Source: Mercurialis annua
Lineage: Eukaryota; Streptophyta; Magnoliopsida; Malpighiales; Euphorbiaceae
Length of the DNA: 64,000 nt
Assembly (NCBI RefSeq): GCF_937616625.2
Contig: NC_065573.1
Location: 1,770,001-1,834,000 of the forward strand
Direction of reading: 5' to 3'
In this document: in pieces, positions 25,536 to 36,430 of the stretch
How positions within the stretch are numbered: position 1 is the stretch's first letter
How the letters are laid out: every line of letters starts with the position of its first letter
Position numbers and translations under genes: made by a program
Notes under the pieces: model-generated
What the model saw: only the letters and a program-made list of their open reading frames with translations
Databases searched by the model: none
Told to the model about the DNA's origin: nothing

Positions 25536-27430
25536 AATCCAAGCGTTTAACCTTTTTAGTAATTTAAACCAAACATTTACAAAGGTTACGAAACAAATCC
25601 AAGCGTTTCACCTTTTTAGCAATTTAAGTCAAACGTTTACAAACGTTACGAAATAAATCCAAACGTTTCACCTTTTTAGCGATTTAAGCCGAATGTTTAC
25701 AAACGTTACAAAACAAAACCAAACATTTTACCTATTTAGCCATTTGAGCCAAAAGTTTCACCTTTTTAGCAATTTATGCCGAATGTTTACAAACGTTACG
25801 AAAGAAAACAAAACATTTCACCTTTTTAGCCATTTATGCCAAACGTTTACAAACGTTACGAAACAAATCAGAACGTTTCTCCATTTTACCGATTTAACCC
25901 AAAAGTTTAAAACGTTACGGAAAAAATCCAAACATTTCACCTTTTTAGCGATTTATGCCAAACGTTGACAAATGTTACGAAACAAATTCCAACGTTTCAC
26001 CTTTTTAATGATTGAAGCCAAATGTTTACAAACGTTACAAAACAAATCCACACTTTTCACCTTTTTAGCGATTTAAGCCAAACGTTTAAAAACGCTACGA
26101 AACAAATCCAAACGTTTCACATTTATACCGATTTAAGCCAAACGTTTACAAAGGTTATGAAAAAAATCCAAATGTTTCACCTTTTTAGCAATTTAAGCCA
26201 AACATTTACAAACGTTACGAAACAAGTCAAAGCGTTTCACCTTTTTGGTAATTTAAGCCAAACATTTACAAACGATACGAAATAACTCCAAGCGTTTCAC
26301 CTTTTTAGTAATTTAAGCCAAATGTTTACAAACGTTCCAAAATAAATCCAAGCGTTTAACCTTTTTAGGAATTTAAGCCAAACATTTGCAAAGGTTACGA
26401 AACAAATCCAAGCGTTCCACCTTTTTAGCGATTTAAGTCTAACGTTTACAAACGTTACGAAATAAATCCAAACGTGTCACCTTTTTAGCGATTTAAGCCG
26501 AACGTTTACAAGCGTTACGAATTAAAACCAAACAATTTACCTATTTAGCCATTTATGCCAAACGTTTCACCTTTTTAGCGATTTAAGCCGAACGTTTACA
26601 AACATTACGAAAGAAAACAAAACATTTCACCTTTTTAGCTATTTATGCCAAACATTTTTATAAACGTTACGAAACAAATCCAAACGTTTCCCCACTTTAG
26701 CTATTTAACCGAAAAGTTTAAAACGTTACGAAACAAATCCAAACATTTCATCTTTTAAGCGATTTATGCCAAACTTTGACAAATGTTACGAAACAAATCC
26801 AAACGTTTCACCTTTTTAGTGATTGAAGCCAAATGTTTACAAACGTTACAAAACAAATCCACACTTTTCACCTTTTTAGCGATTTAAGCCAAACGTTTAA
26901 AAACGTTACGAAACAAATCCAAACGTATCACATTTATACCGATTTAAGCCAAACGTTTACAAAGGTTATGAAACAAATCCAAATGTTTCACCTTTTTAGC
27001 AATTTAAGCCAAACATTTACAAACGTTACGAAACAAGTTCAAGCGTTTCACCTTTTTGGTAATTTAAGCCAAACGTTTACAAACGATACGAAACAAATCC
27101 AAGCGTTTCACCTTTTTAGTAATTTAAGCCAAATGTTTACAAACGTTCCAAAATAAAACCAAGCGTTTAACCTTTTTAGGAATTTAAGCCAAACGTTACG
27201 AAACAAATTCAAACGTTTCCCCATTTTAGCGATTCCAGCCAAACGTTTAAAACGTTATGAAACAAATCCAAACGTTTCCCGTTTTTAGCGATTTAAGCCA
27301 AACGTTTACAAATGTTACGAAACAAATCCAAACGTTTCACCTATTTAGCGAGTGAAGCCAAATTTTTGAAAACGTTACGAAACAAATCCAAACGTTTCAC
27401 ATCTTTAGCAATTTAAGCCAAACGTTTACA

Positions 27431-29316
27431 AAATACTATTTACATTTATTAAGTTTAAAACCCTTAAATCAATCCTATTATACTAATATATATAAGATTA
27501 TGGAATAACAGTATTGAAATGATCCCAGCGTAAGTATGACATATCATACTGAAAAACGCAAAGTGGACGGGAACAAATCCTCGTCATATACCAGCGTAAG
27601 CAATACATTAGTCTGCCGATCCCAAAGTACTTACCGGTGCACACAGTCTCGATACAAGCCTATCGAGTAGCTCGTTTCAATCCAGATCCATAAACGCTTG
27701 AAACAGTTCAAAGACATTTATAATACTAAAATAAGATGTGGTACTTAATCAAGTGGTAAATAGCACTACAAACTCACTGCTCGCTAATCCACGTGAAAAA
27801 TCTGGCAAGCGACAAAACCTGAATCGACTCCGAAGCACGCACAGTCGACGAGTCTACGAACAGACTAAAACCATATTAAAATCAACCCCTAACTCTAGAG
27901 AGTACTAGACACCACATAGGATTAGCACAATTCCGAGTCAAGCATACACGAAGCCAAAATAGAATGAACAATCAATAATGTAATAACCCGAGTCAAAAAC
28001 AAACCACACCGAGCAACACAATACTCAAATAAGTAAATAAGCGAAGTCTATTGGGTTTTCGCTTTAAAATCGATTTCGGAAAATATTACTTAAATAATAA
28101 GTAAATAATAACTTAAATCCATTTCCTCGAATATTGGGTTAGCCGAGTTACCAATAACTACCAAGCTACCTCACATGTCGGGTGACCCAAGTCTAACCCG
28201 ACCCAAATATTTTATCAAAAATATAAATAAGAGTTTATAATTCCCAAAAAAAATTTGATAAAATAAATATAATTACATACAATTATAAACCATAGTTTAT
28301 AATTAAAGAAATAACTTTGATGAAATAATAACCAAATTAATAAACGGAACCCAATAGCTTTAACTTCAAGTAACCTAAGTTACAACCAAAAACTTAATCA
28401 AATAAGTTTTAAAAACGTTCAAGGACTAAATTGTAATTTAGCCAAAAGACATACCAAAAAGCTATTTAAATCCAAATATAATTACCCAAGTAATTATATT
28501 AATTTAGATTATAAAATAATCATCGTTTTCAATTTGTCAATTAATAACTCGAAACGAAAACCAAATGTTAAGAATATAAATTTAATCACATTGGCACGGT
28601 AAGCCAAAAAATCTCAAATTAACAATTAAATAATAATTGATAATAATAATTAATTTAATTTTAAATAACTCAAATATATTTTTTAGGTCTTAAAAATGAT
28701 ATAACTAATTTAACAAACTTTCAAATTAAATGAAATCCCCAATCCCCATTTAATATAGTCAATTTATAAAATCATATATAATCACTAATAAGATTAATAT
28801 TAAAATTAAATTTAAAATATTAATGCACAAAGAAATTTCAAATTATAAATAATAATATTATTTAAATCGCTAATTAATAAGTCAAAACCAATTCCGCAAA
28901 TTAAAATCGAAAATCAATTAAAATAGTTAAAAGATAAATTTAGGAATCAATAGATATAAAACATAAGAATTCAGTGAACAAAGTCATCATTTAAACAAAA
29001 CAATTCAAAAGTAACCCATTAATCATTGCCACATCATCACCATCATCAACAAATTTTCCAAACTCAACACGGTAGCATCAATGAATCAGAAAACCCAAGC
29101 AAAACTTCAAGCTAACAACATCAGATCATTCACAATCCTTTCTCTACTATCCAATCCCTAAAAACTTTCATTAATCAACACTTAAACATATCTAGAACAA
29201 GAATCCAAAAACAATGAAATCAAGTTCAAAGTTCAAACTTAGAAACCAAAAGCTAAAGCAACGAAGAACATGAGGAATCCAACCGTTATGAGTTCAATGA
29301 TTCAACAACCAAACAC
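27431..29316 (-). mobile_element. inverted LTR fragment (type A-like), both ends missing
   Basis: Read on the minus strand this follows LTR A: the equivalent of 4950 at 27431 down to about 3100-3200 near 29316. Landmarks are CTATTTACATTTATTAAG at its left edge, the CCACATAGGATTAGCAC block near 27912, GGTTAGCCGAGTTACCAATA near 28138, and a long AT-rich stretch to 29000. Neither LTR terminus is present. Both borders are directly against satellite DNA, in opposite satellite orientations. No coding sequence seen. Confidence 0.82.
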
Positions 29317-30117
29317 AAGGTGAAACGCTTTGATTTGTTTCGTAATGTTTGCAAACGTTTGGCTTAAATTGCTAAAAAGGAGAAATGTATGAATTTATTT
29401 CGTAACGTTTGAAAACGATTGGGTTAAATTGCTAAAAAGGTGAAACGTTTGGATTTGTTTCGTAGCGTTTTTAAACGTTTGGCTTAAATAACTAAAAAGG
29501 TGAAATGTTTGGATTTGTTTTGTACCGTTTGTAAATGTTTGGCTTAAATTGCTAAAAAGGGGAAACGCTTGAATTTGTTTCGTAACGTTTGTAAACATTT
29601 TGCTTATATTGCTAAAAAGTTGAAACGGTTGGATTTGTTTCGTAACGTTTAAAAAGATGAAAAGCTTGGATTTGTTTCGTTACGTTGGTAAACGTTTGGC
29701 TTAAATTGCTAAATAGGTGAAATGCTTGGTTTTGTTTCATAACGTTTGTAAACGTTTGGCTTAAATTTCTAAAAATGTGAAACGTTTAGATTTGTTTCGT
29801 AACATTTGAAAACATTTGGCTTAAATCGCTAAAAAGGTGAAACGTTTGGATTTGTTTCGTAAAGTTTGTAAACATTTGGCTTAAATCACTAAAAAGGGGA
29901 AACGTTTGGATTTGTTTCGTAACGTTCATAAACGTTTGGCTTAAATCCCTAAAAAGGTGAAACGTTTGGATTTGTTTCGTAACGTTTGTAAACGTTTGAC
30001 TTAAATCGCTAAAAGGGGAAACGCTTGGATTTGTTTCGTAACGTTTGTAAACATTTGGCTTAAATTGCTAAAAAGGCGACACGTTTGGATTTGTTTCGTA
30101 TCATTTTGTAAACGTTT
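29317..30117 (-). repeat. inverted block of the 60-bp satellite (about 13 monomers)
   Basis: The same monomer as 6033-27430 but on the opposite strand: GGTGAAACGTTTGG, GATTTGTTTCGTAACG, TTGTAAACGTTTGGC, TTAAATTGCTAAAAA repeated. One monomer near 29650 is shortened. It is flanked by the LTR fragment on the left and cut gag codons on the right (30118). With the main array it forms inverted arms around a 1.9-kb spacer. Confidence 0.95.
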
Positions 30118-30202
30118 GATCGACTTCCATGGAAATCGCATCATCAGCCACAGCTTCTTGCTCTACCGCAGCACGAGCACGAGTACGAACAACATTGTCC
30201 AT
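30118..30202 (-). pseudogene. gag, first 28 codons only, fused to satellite
   Basis: Near-identical to the first codons of the gag at 38016 (start ATG at 30202-30200, beginning MDNVVRTRARAA). One visible change turns an alanine into valine in the AAAEQ stretch. The frame runs into satellite DNA after the EVDQ codons. The remainder of the gene is absent, so this is a dead 5' fragment. Confidence 0.88.
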
Positions 30203-30547
30203 ATCCTAAGGATTTAACAAAAACAATTTAAATAACACATAATTCATACTCAAGTATGAAGCAAAACAAGTAACAAATTAGGATTTCCCGATAAATCAAC
30301 AGCATTAAAATATTCACCCAAGTGAAATAAAATTAACATTTAACAGCATCAAATCAACCTATAATGACTGACTCGACACAATCCTATTGGTGTAGGAAGA
30401 ATATTTTAAAAATCAAAAGATGACGTTTTTAAAGACATGACAGAAACCTATATCCTAAGTAGTTCCTAAAACACAACCATCCTTAACAGAGTAAACACAT
30501 AGCAAGCCAATGGCCTTGGTTTGAAACCAAAGCTATGATACCAAGTT
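30203..30547 (-). mobile_element. 5' leader of a second, truncated Tekay copy
   Basis: Near-identical to 38017-38361. It contains the PBS at 30532-30543, which reads TGGTATCATAGC on the minus strand: one mismatch to the usual TGGTATCAGAGC. It follows the LTR end at 30548 directly, so the LTR 30548-33422 is bordered by an internal domain on both sides. Confidence 0.88.
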
Positions 30548-33028
30548 TGTCACGACCTATTTTCATGAATCGCGACCGGCGCTAGGGTATGGGTAATGTA
30601 GTACCAAAACCCGTAGCTAGCCTTTCATTTAATATATAAACACTTTACCTGCAGAAAACCAATGCTCGGGGGCAACCGAGACTTCAGCCTAAATCTAGCA
30701 GTTATAATATTCAACAATTAAAATAACATGCTTTCCAATAATAATATTAATTCGAGTTAACATAAATAATTCTGAATAATCGTTTAACATGCCAGAGCAG
30801 TAAATAACCAGTTAGACCAATCTGACAAAACTATAATAATAATAAAGACGTCTAGTTACTACTGCGGTCTAAGAATAAAACAGTTTTACAGTTTATCAAA
30901 AATAAATGGAACCTCCGAGGAAAAGTAAATGCGGAGATCACCAGACTCTCTCAGATCATAACCCTGGGAAAATTGGGAAAACAACGGGGTCAGATATACT
31001 GAGATGAGTTTATACCACTATCTACATTTATTAAGTGGAAAACCTTAAAAACCGTTTAAAACATTTAATAACGACACTACGAGTAATAGTTGGAACCCTA
31101 ATCCACAATTCTAAGTATAGACATAATCCAATAGGTATGGTCCCGAGAGCTGAGCTACACCGAGTTACCACTGACCACACTTATACCAGAGTCCCGAGAG
31201 CTGAGCTAGACCGAGTTACTCTACTTGGTCCCGAGAGCTATGCTCACACCGAGTTACCACATTACCATAATTACCTTACCCAGATCATTACCGGTGCGCA
31301 CGCAGTCCTAATGATGCCAATTAGATAGCATGTTTCAACTAGAAGCCATAATATAAAAATAGTTCGAAATATACGTACAATATATATATTTAATATTAAA
31401 ATAACAATTTACTTAATAAAGCGGTAAATAGTAAGTACAAACTCACAGCTTGCTAATCCACGTGAATTCCGGCAAGCAACTAATCCTGGTTCGCCTCTGG
31501 AGCACGAACAATAGACGGGTCTAGACAAATAAAATAATTATTAAAAACAGACCCTAACTCTAGAGAGTACTAGACACCACATAGGACTAGCACAAATAAC
31601 ACGTCGGAATAACACAAGCCAGAACACACCAAAAATACCCATTAGGTAATAAAGCCCAATTAATATAACACTATTGAGTTCTCGCTTTAAAATCCAATTT
31701 ATAAATATTATTTAATAATCTTTAAATAATAATTAATTTCTAAATAGTGGGTTGGCCGAGTTATCATTAACTACCAAGCTAACCTCACTTGTCGAGTGAC
31801 CCAAGTCTAACCCGACTCAAAACGTTTATCAATATAAACCCGAGTTTATATTTATAAAATAATTCAATAAAATAATAATCCATTTTAAAAGCGGAACTCA
31901 ATAACTTCAATTTTTAAGTAACCCGAGTTACATCCCAAAAATCTAACCATTTTAAGTTTATAAAAGTTTAGGGACTAAACTGTACTTTAGCCAATTAGGG
32001 ACTAAACTGTACATTTGCCAATTAGGGACTAAATTGTACTTTAACCAATTTGATATCCAAAATCCAATTTAATTGCTTTTGTTTACAATTAAAACTAAAT
32101 ATAAAGTTATTAACCAAAAACTTAATTTAAATAAGTTTTAAAAATGTTCAGGGGCTAAATTGTAATTTAGCCATTTTGATATTCAAAACCCAATATAATA
32201 ACCCTAGTAATTATATTAACTTTAATTGTAATTAAACTATCGTTTCCAATATATTACTTGTAAATTTTAACGAAATCCAATTAATAACAAAACAAAAGTA
32301 AAACTAACTTTAAGTATCCATTGATTTAAGCAACAACATTTCGGTCCTCTTCATTCAAAACAAACCTAATCCCCGCCTAGCCTATACTGCGAACATTTTA
32401 AACCTTCAATGTTTCAACACCAAACTCAACCAAATATACATAAGACAATATATGTAACCATTTTAATCATCCAAAGATGGCAGCAAATCCATGAATCCTA
32501 GAAACTTAAAAATAAAAACAACACAATAATTTATTATTAACGAAACCGAGAATCATTAAAATGATGGGTACGAAACGATAGATTCAATCCACAACCGAAA
32601 GCTTAAATACCAATAACTAACATCCCATGATTCTTAGTCATGATTATGCCAAAGGAAAAATGGAAATATTCGGCAGAATCATTCATCTTGGCATGAAACA
32701 GTATATATAACATTAAAGCGATAACCGTACGGCGATTGAAGCGAAATCGATAGCGTACCGTTCAACGAAATCAAGGTTGGGAATCGTAGGTATGTGAGTC
32801 TAGAACGTCTGAGATCAAACGGTATTGATTCCGATCTAGAAACGAACTAGAACGATCAAAATTACGTAATGCCGTTCAATTGTAAAAACTGGATTCACAT
32901 GAAATAAGAAGCTTACCGGATCAGCAAGGTTTGAGGGGATATTTCAGCAACAATTCTTAGTGAACATGAATGTTAAAATTGGCTAGGGTTTGCTTGTAGT
33001 GTGGAGAATAGATTAGGTTAATGAGTTA

Positions 33029-33040
33029 CGTATTTAAGGG
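33029..33040 (-). promoter_or_regulatory. candidate TATA box of the Tekay LTR
   Basis: CCCTTAAATACG on the minus strand, about 385 bp from the LTR start and 50-250 bp downstream of the palindrome cluster. A weak TATA variant, chosen because related LTRs have TATA-like words at this distance. Confidence 0.4.
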
Positions 33041-33089
33041 ATCAGAAATGAAGAGAATAAGGTCCAAAGTACCCTCCTACAAGGGTCCT

Positions 33090-33283
33090 GCTGGTCTCGA
33101 ACGAGACCAGCAAATCTGTTGCATTCTCATTCGAGAATGCTGATTCTCAAACGAGACTCAGCCTAAATTGTTGAGGTCTCGTTCGAGAATCACAATTCTC
33201 GAACGAGAATTCTCACTTTTGGTTCAGGTCTCTTTCGAGACCTGATTCACATGTGGTGGTTCAACCATTTTGGTTGAACCACC
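33090..33283 (-). repeat. palindrome cluster in LTR U3
   Basis: Seven inverted repeats in 194 bp: 33090-33111 (10-bp arms ending CTCG around AA), 33121-33140, 33144-33158, 33175-33190, 33194-33211, 33225-33244, and 33255-33283 (12-bp arms GGTGGTTCAACC around ATTTT). The first six share the core TCTCGAACGAGA or its complement. The 5' LTR has the same cluster at 42934-43127, with fewer arm mismatches (for example the G of CTCGTTCGAG is kept there). Confidence 0.85.
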
Positions 33284-33422
33284 AAAAATAAAAAGGACTA
33301 CACAATTTCTGAAATTGAACCGAACCAAAAATTAAACTACAAATTGAACCGCCCCCCCGAAAAATTCAATTTATTACCAAGAACATATTTAGAAAATTTT
33401 AAAAAAAATTCGGGATATTACA

Positions 33423-33538
33423 TTCTCCCCAACTAATTATAAATTCGTCCTCGAATTCAACACGATAACAATTAACACCAGAATGACACGTACACAAGTA
33501 CAAATCATAAAAATCACAGAAAATCAAGATATCGTACC
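33423..33538 (-). other. polypurine tract (33423-33434) and short 3' untranslated part
   Basis: On the minus strand the PPT is AGTTGGGGAGAA immediately before TGTAATATCCC. The preceding ~100 bp after the pol stop contain GAATTCGAGGACGAATTT, also found before the PPTs near 53173 and 63925, so it is a conserved pre-PPT motif of this group. Confidence 0.88.
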
Positions 33539-36128
33539 TCACAGGAAAAGAAAAGGATAGCGATTCCGCATATCCGACTCGGTCTCCCAAGTACATTCCT
33601 CAACAGAATGATTGCGCCAGAGAACTTTGACCATCGGAATCTCCTTGTTCCGCAATTTACGCACTTGCGTATCAACAGTCTCAACTGGCGGTTCCTCATA
33701 GGACAACTCCTGGTCAATCTCAACACTCTGAGGCACAATCACGTGCGAAGGATCAGAAATGCACTTTCTCAACATAGAAACATGAAACACAGGATGCACT
33801 AACGCCATGTCTGGCGGCAGAACAAGACGATAAGCCACAGCTCCAATCCTTTCTGAAATCTGATAAGGACCAATATACCTTGGTGCCAATTTCCCCTTGA
33901 CACCAAAACGAACCACGCCTTTCATAGGCGAAACCCGAAGAAACACAAAATCACCAACATGAAACTCAATGTCCTTCCTCTTCGGATCAGCATAGCTCTT
34001 ATGCCGACTAAAAGCAGTCTCTAATCTCCGCTTAATCAATGGTACCTTCTCTGAGGTAATCTGAATAATCTCCGCTCCCGAGAGTTTACGCTCTCCAACC
34101 TCCTCCCAACAGATAGCAGATCTACACTTGCGCCCGTACAAAGCCTCATACGGTGCCATCTCGATACTCCCGTGATAACTGTTGTTATAAGAAAACTCAA
34201 TCAACGGAAAATGAGTATCCCAGCTATCCTGAAAATTGAGAACACACATCCTGAGCATATCCTCCAACATCTGAATAGTTCTCTCAGACTGACCGTCAGT
34301 CTGAGGATGAAAAGCTGTATTGAAATCCAACCGAGAACCCAAGGATTCCTGTAACGCTTTCTAGAACCTCGAAGTAAACACAGAACCTCTGTCTGAAACA
34401 ATAGAAACTGGTACACCATGCAAACTGAAAATCCTGTCGATGTACAACTGAGCCAACCTCGAAGCAGTATACGAAACCTTAATCTGAAGGAAATGAGCTG
34501 ACTTGGTCATACGGTCAACTATCACCCAGATGGAATCGTATCCCTGTCGAGTACGTGGTAAACCAACCACAAAATCCATAACAATCTGCTCCCACTTCCA
34601 CTCTGGAATAGGTAGTGGCTGCAGATAGCCAAAAGGTCTCTGATGCTCCAGCTTCACCTTCTGGCACGTCAGACACTTAGAAACATACTCAGCGACATCC
34701 TTCTTCATCCCGCTCCACCAGTAGGTACCCTTAAGATCATGGTACATCTTAGTAGAACCCGGATGAACACTATAAGCAGACTTGTGCGCTTCTTCCAGAA
34801 TTTGGTCTCTCAAACCATCTGAATCCGGAACACACAATCTCGAACCATGTCTCAGCACACCATCCACAAAAGTAAACTCAGAATAACCGTCCTGCTGAAC
34901 CTCCTCAATAATCCGTTTCAACTGTGGATCCTCATCTTGTAAAGCTTTGATCCGATCAATCAAAACAGGTTGCACTTGCAACTGTGCTAACAAACAACAA
35001 GCCTGAGAAATCTGAAAACCATAGCTTGAAGCTATCAAACTATGCCACTTTCTAACCATGGGTCTACGCCCAATCTCAGAAATATGAGCCAAACTGCCCG
35101 AAGACTTGCGACTCAACGCATAAGCTACCACATTAGCCTTACCAGGATGGTACTGAATAGTACAGTCGTAGTCTTTCAGCAACTCTAACCACCTCCTTTG
35201 TCTCAAGTTCAATTCTCTCTGATCAAAGATATATTTCAGACTCTTATGATCAGTGAAAATCTCACAAGTAGCACCATAGAGATAATGTCTCCAGATTTTC
35301 AGCGCAAAAACCACAGCTGCCAATTCTAAATCATGAGTAGGGTAATTCACCTCATGCTTCTTCAACTGTCTTGAAGCATAGGCAATCACTTGTCCATGTT
35401 GCATTAGAACGCAACCCAAACCAATCCAAGACACATCACAATACACTGTGAAACCGTCAATGCCAGAAGACAATGCCAAAACAAGAGCTGTAGTCAAAAT
35501 CTTCTTGAGCTTCTCAAAGCTCGCCTCGCACTTGTCAGTCCACTCAAACTTAACACCCTTTTGTGTCAGTTTAGTCAACGGTGCAGATATTCTGGAGAAA
35601 TCTTGCACGAACCGACGATAGTAGCCAGCTAAACCCAAAAAAATCCTAATCTCGGTAACTGACCTCGGCCTCTGCCAATCCATAACTGCCTCAATCTTCT
35701 TCGGATCAACCTTGATCCCATCTTTCGACACAACGTGCCATATAAAGGTAACTTGATCCAACCAGAACTCACATTTTGAGAACTTAGCATACAACTGATG
35801 CTCACGCAACGTTTGTAGTATAGTCCTCAAATGGTAAGCATGTTCCTCCTCACTCCGAGAATAGATCCAAATGTCATCAATGAAGACGATAACAAATTGA
35901 TTCAAAAACGGCTTGAACACTCTGTTCATCATATCCATAAACGCTGCTGGTGCGTTCGTCAGACCAAAGGACATCACCAGAAATTCAAAATGTCCATAAC
36001 GAGTCCGAAAAGCAGTCTTAGGCACATCTGCATCACGGATCCAAAGCTGATGATACCCAGACCTCAAATCAATCTTGGAAAAACACTTTGCACCCTGCAA
36101 CTGGTCAAACAAATCATCGATTAATTTC
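33539..36128 (-). pseudogene. pol: pol 3' part: RT (N-terminally deleted), RNase H, integrase, chromodomain
   Basis: One frame (start set at the deletion junction) reads to 34364, hits a TAG (34363-34361, in place of a conserved Trp codon just after VFTSRF), and continues in the same frame to 33539. Counting residues from 36208: RT has [12 protein letters not shown] at 43-54 and catalytic FIDD at 109-112, but its N-terminal fingers are missing. RNase H keeps D258, E295 and D320, but the last conserved Asp is Tyr363 (VAYALSR). Integrase has its HHCC zinc site (H475, H482, C512, C515) and catalytic D545 and D606. The catalytic Glu follows the stop (GQSERT), then a GPY motif (YIGPYQISERIGAVAYRL). 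A C-terminal chromodomain ends in VEECTWETESDMRNRYP. This enzyme set would copy RNA to DNA and insert it, the chromodomain steering to chromatin. This copy cannot do so. Confidence 0.93.
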
Positions 36129-36430
36129 TCGACAGTCAATATAAGCATAATGGCGCGACAGCCAATCCATCCCCAAGATGACATCAAAAGAAAGAACGTC
36201 AAGCACAATCAAATCAGCACATAATTCTCTACCCTGAATAACCACTGGACAAGAAGGATAAACGACGTCCACTACTACCCCTTCAGACATAGGTGTAGAC
36301 ACAGCTAGAGGTTCACTCAAAACAGATGGTGCCATACCCAATTTCCCATCAACACTTGTAGACACAAACGAATGGGTTGCACCCGCATTAAATAATACCA
36401 AAGCATCTGGTAAAAGAAATCGGAATGGTA
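36126..36430 (-). pseudogene. retroviral-type aspartic protease remnant
   Basis: A frame shifted from gag reads ALVLFNAGATHSFVS, the protease active-site region. The usual active-site Asp-Ser/Thr-Gly is here Asn-Ala-Gly, so catalysis is lost. The later conserved [20 protein letters not shown] follows, and the frame then stops (TGA at 36116-36114) after crossing into RT sequence. Just after DCRE the sequence jumps to the RT segment [10 protein letters not shown] in another frame. By family comparison the protease-RT linker and the first part of RT, probably some 170-200 residues, were deleted at about 36126. The shift from the gag frame happens near 36413-36420. Confidence 0.85.

Larger units (their letters stand above)
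6033..27430 (+). repeat. 60-bp satellite array, head to tail, about 357 monomers
   Basis: The whole 21.4 kb is one tandem array with a 60-bp period. In a consensus starting AAGCC, the word AAACGTT begins at positions 6, 16 and 36. CCAAACGTTT occupies 4-13 and 34-43, TTACGAAACAAATCC spans 21-35, and CACCTTTTTAGCGATTT closes 44-60. Most variation between monomers is at the five CpGs (AAACGTT to AAACATT or AAATGTT; TACGAA to TATGAA or TACAAA; GCGATT to GCAATT or GTGATT). Scattered half-length monomers of about 28-31 bp occur (for example near 6200, 7800, 11340, 12250, 13500, 15360). Because 60 is divisible by 3, one frame on each strand stays open for long stretches, the longest being 11648-12298. 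I treat these as by-products of the period. I see no interrupting gene or transposon. Confidence 0.97.
30548..33422 (-). mobile_element. 3' LTR of the Tekay element (2,875 bp), shared with a second copy
   Basis: On the minus strand it starts TGTAATATCCC at 33422 and ends GGGTCGTGACA-equivalent (one change, AGGTCG) at 30548. It is bordered by PPT on the right and PBS on the left. It holds the palindrome cluster at 33090-33283 and TTAAATA at 33029-33040. It also has a three-copy repeat with GGGACTAAACTGTAC (31965-32045), and the three-copy CCCGAGAGCTGAGCTACACC minisatellite at 31139-31258. The paired 5' LTR is similar by eye (a few percent different, including a 24-bp indel near 42157) and alone carries the solo Copia LTR. 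Confidence 0.92.

Noticed and set aside
6033..27430. CRISPR-like appearance (regular short repeats)
   Set aside because: There are no unique spacers, the whole 60 bp repeats, and the context is plant retrotransposon DNA.
28200..29000. Long AT-rich stretch suspected as a scaffold attachment region or origin
   Set aside because: It is ordinary LTR interior, matching AT-rich parts of LTRs A and B, with nothing specific.
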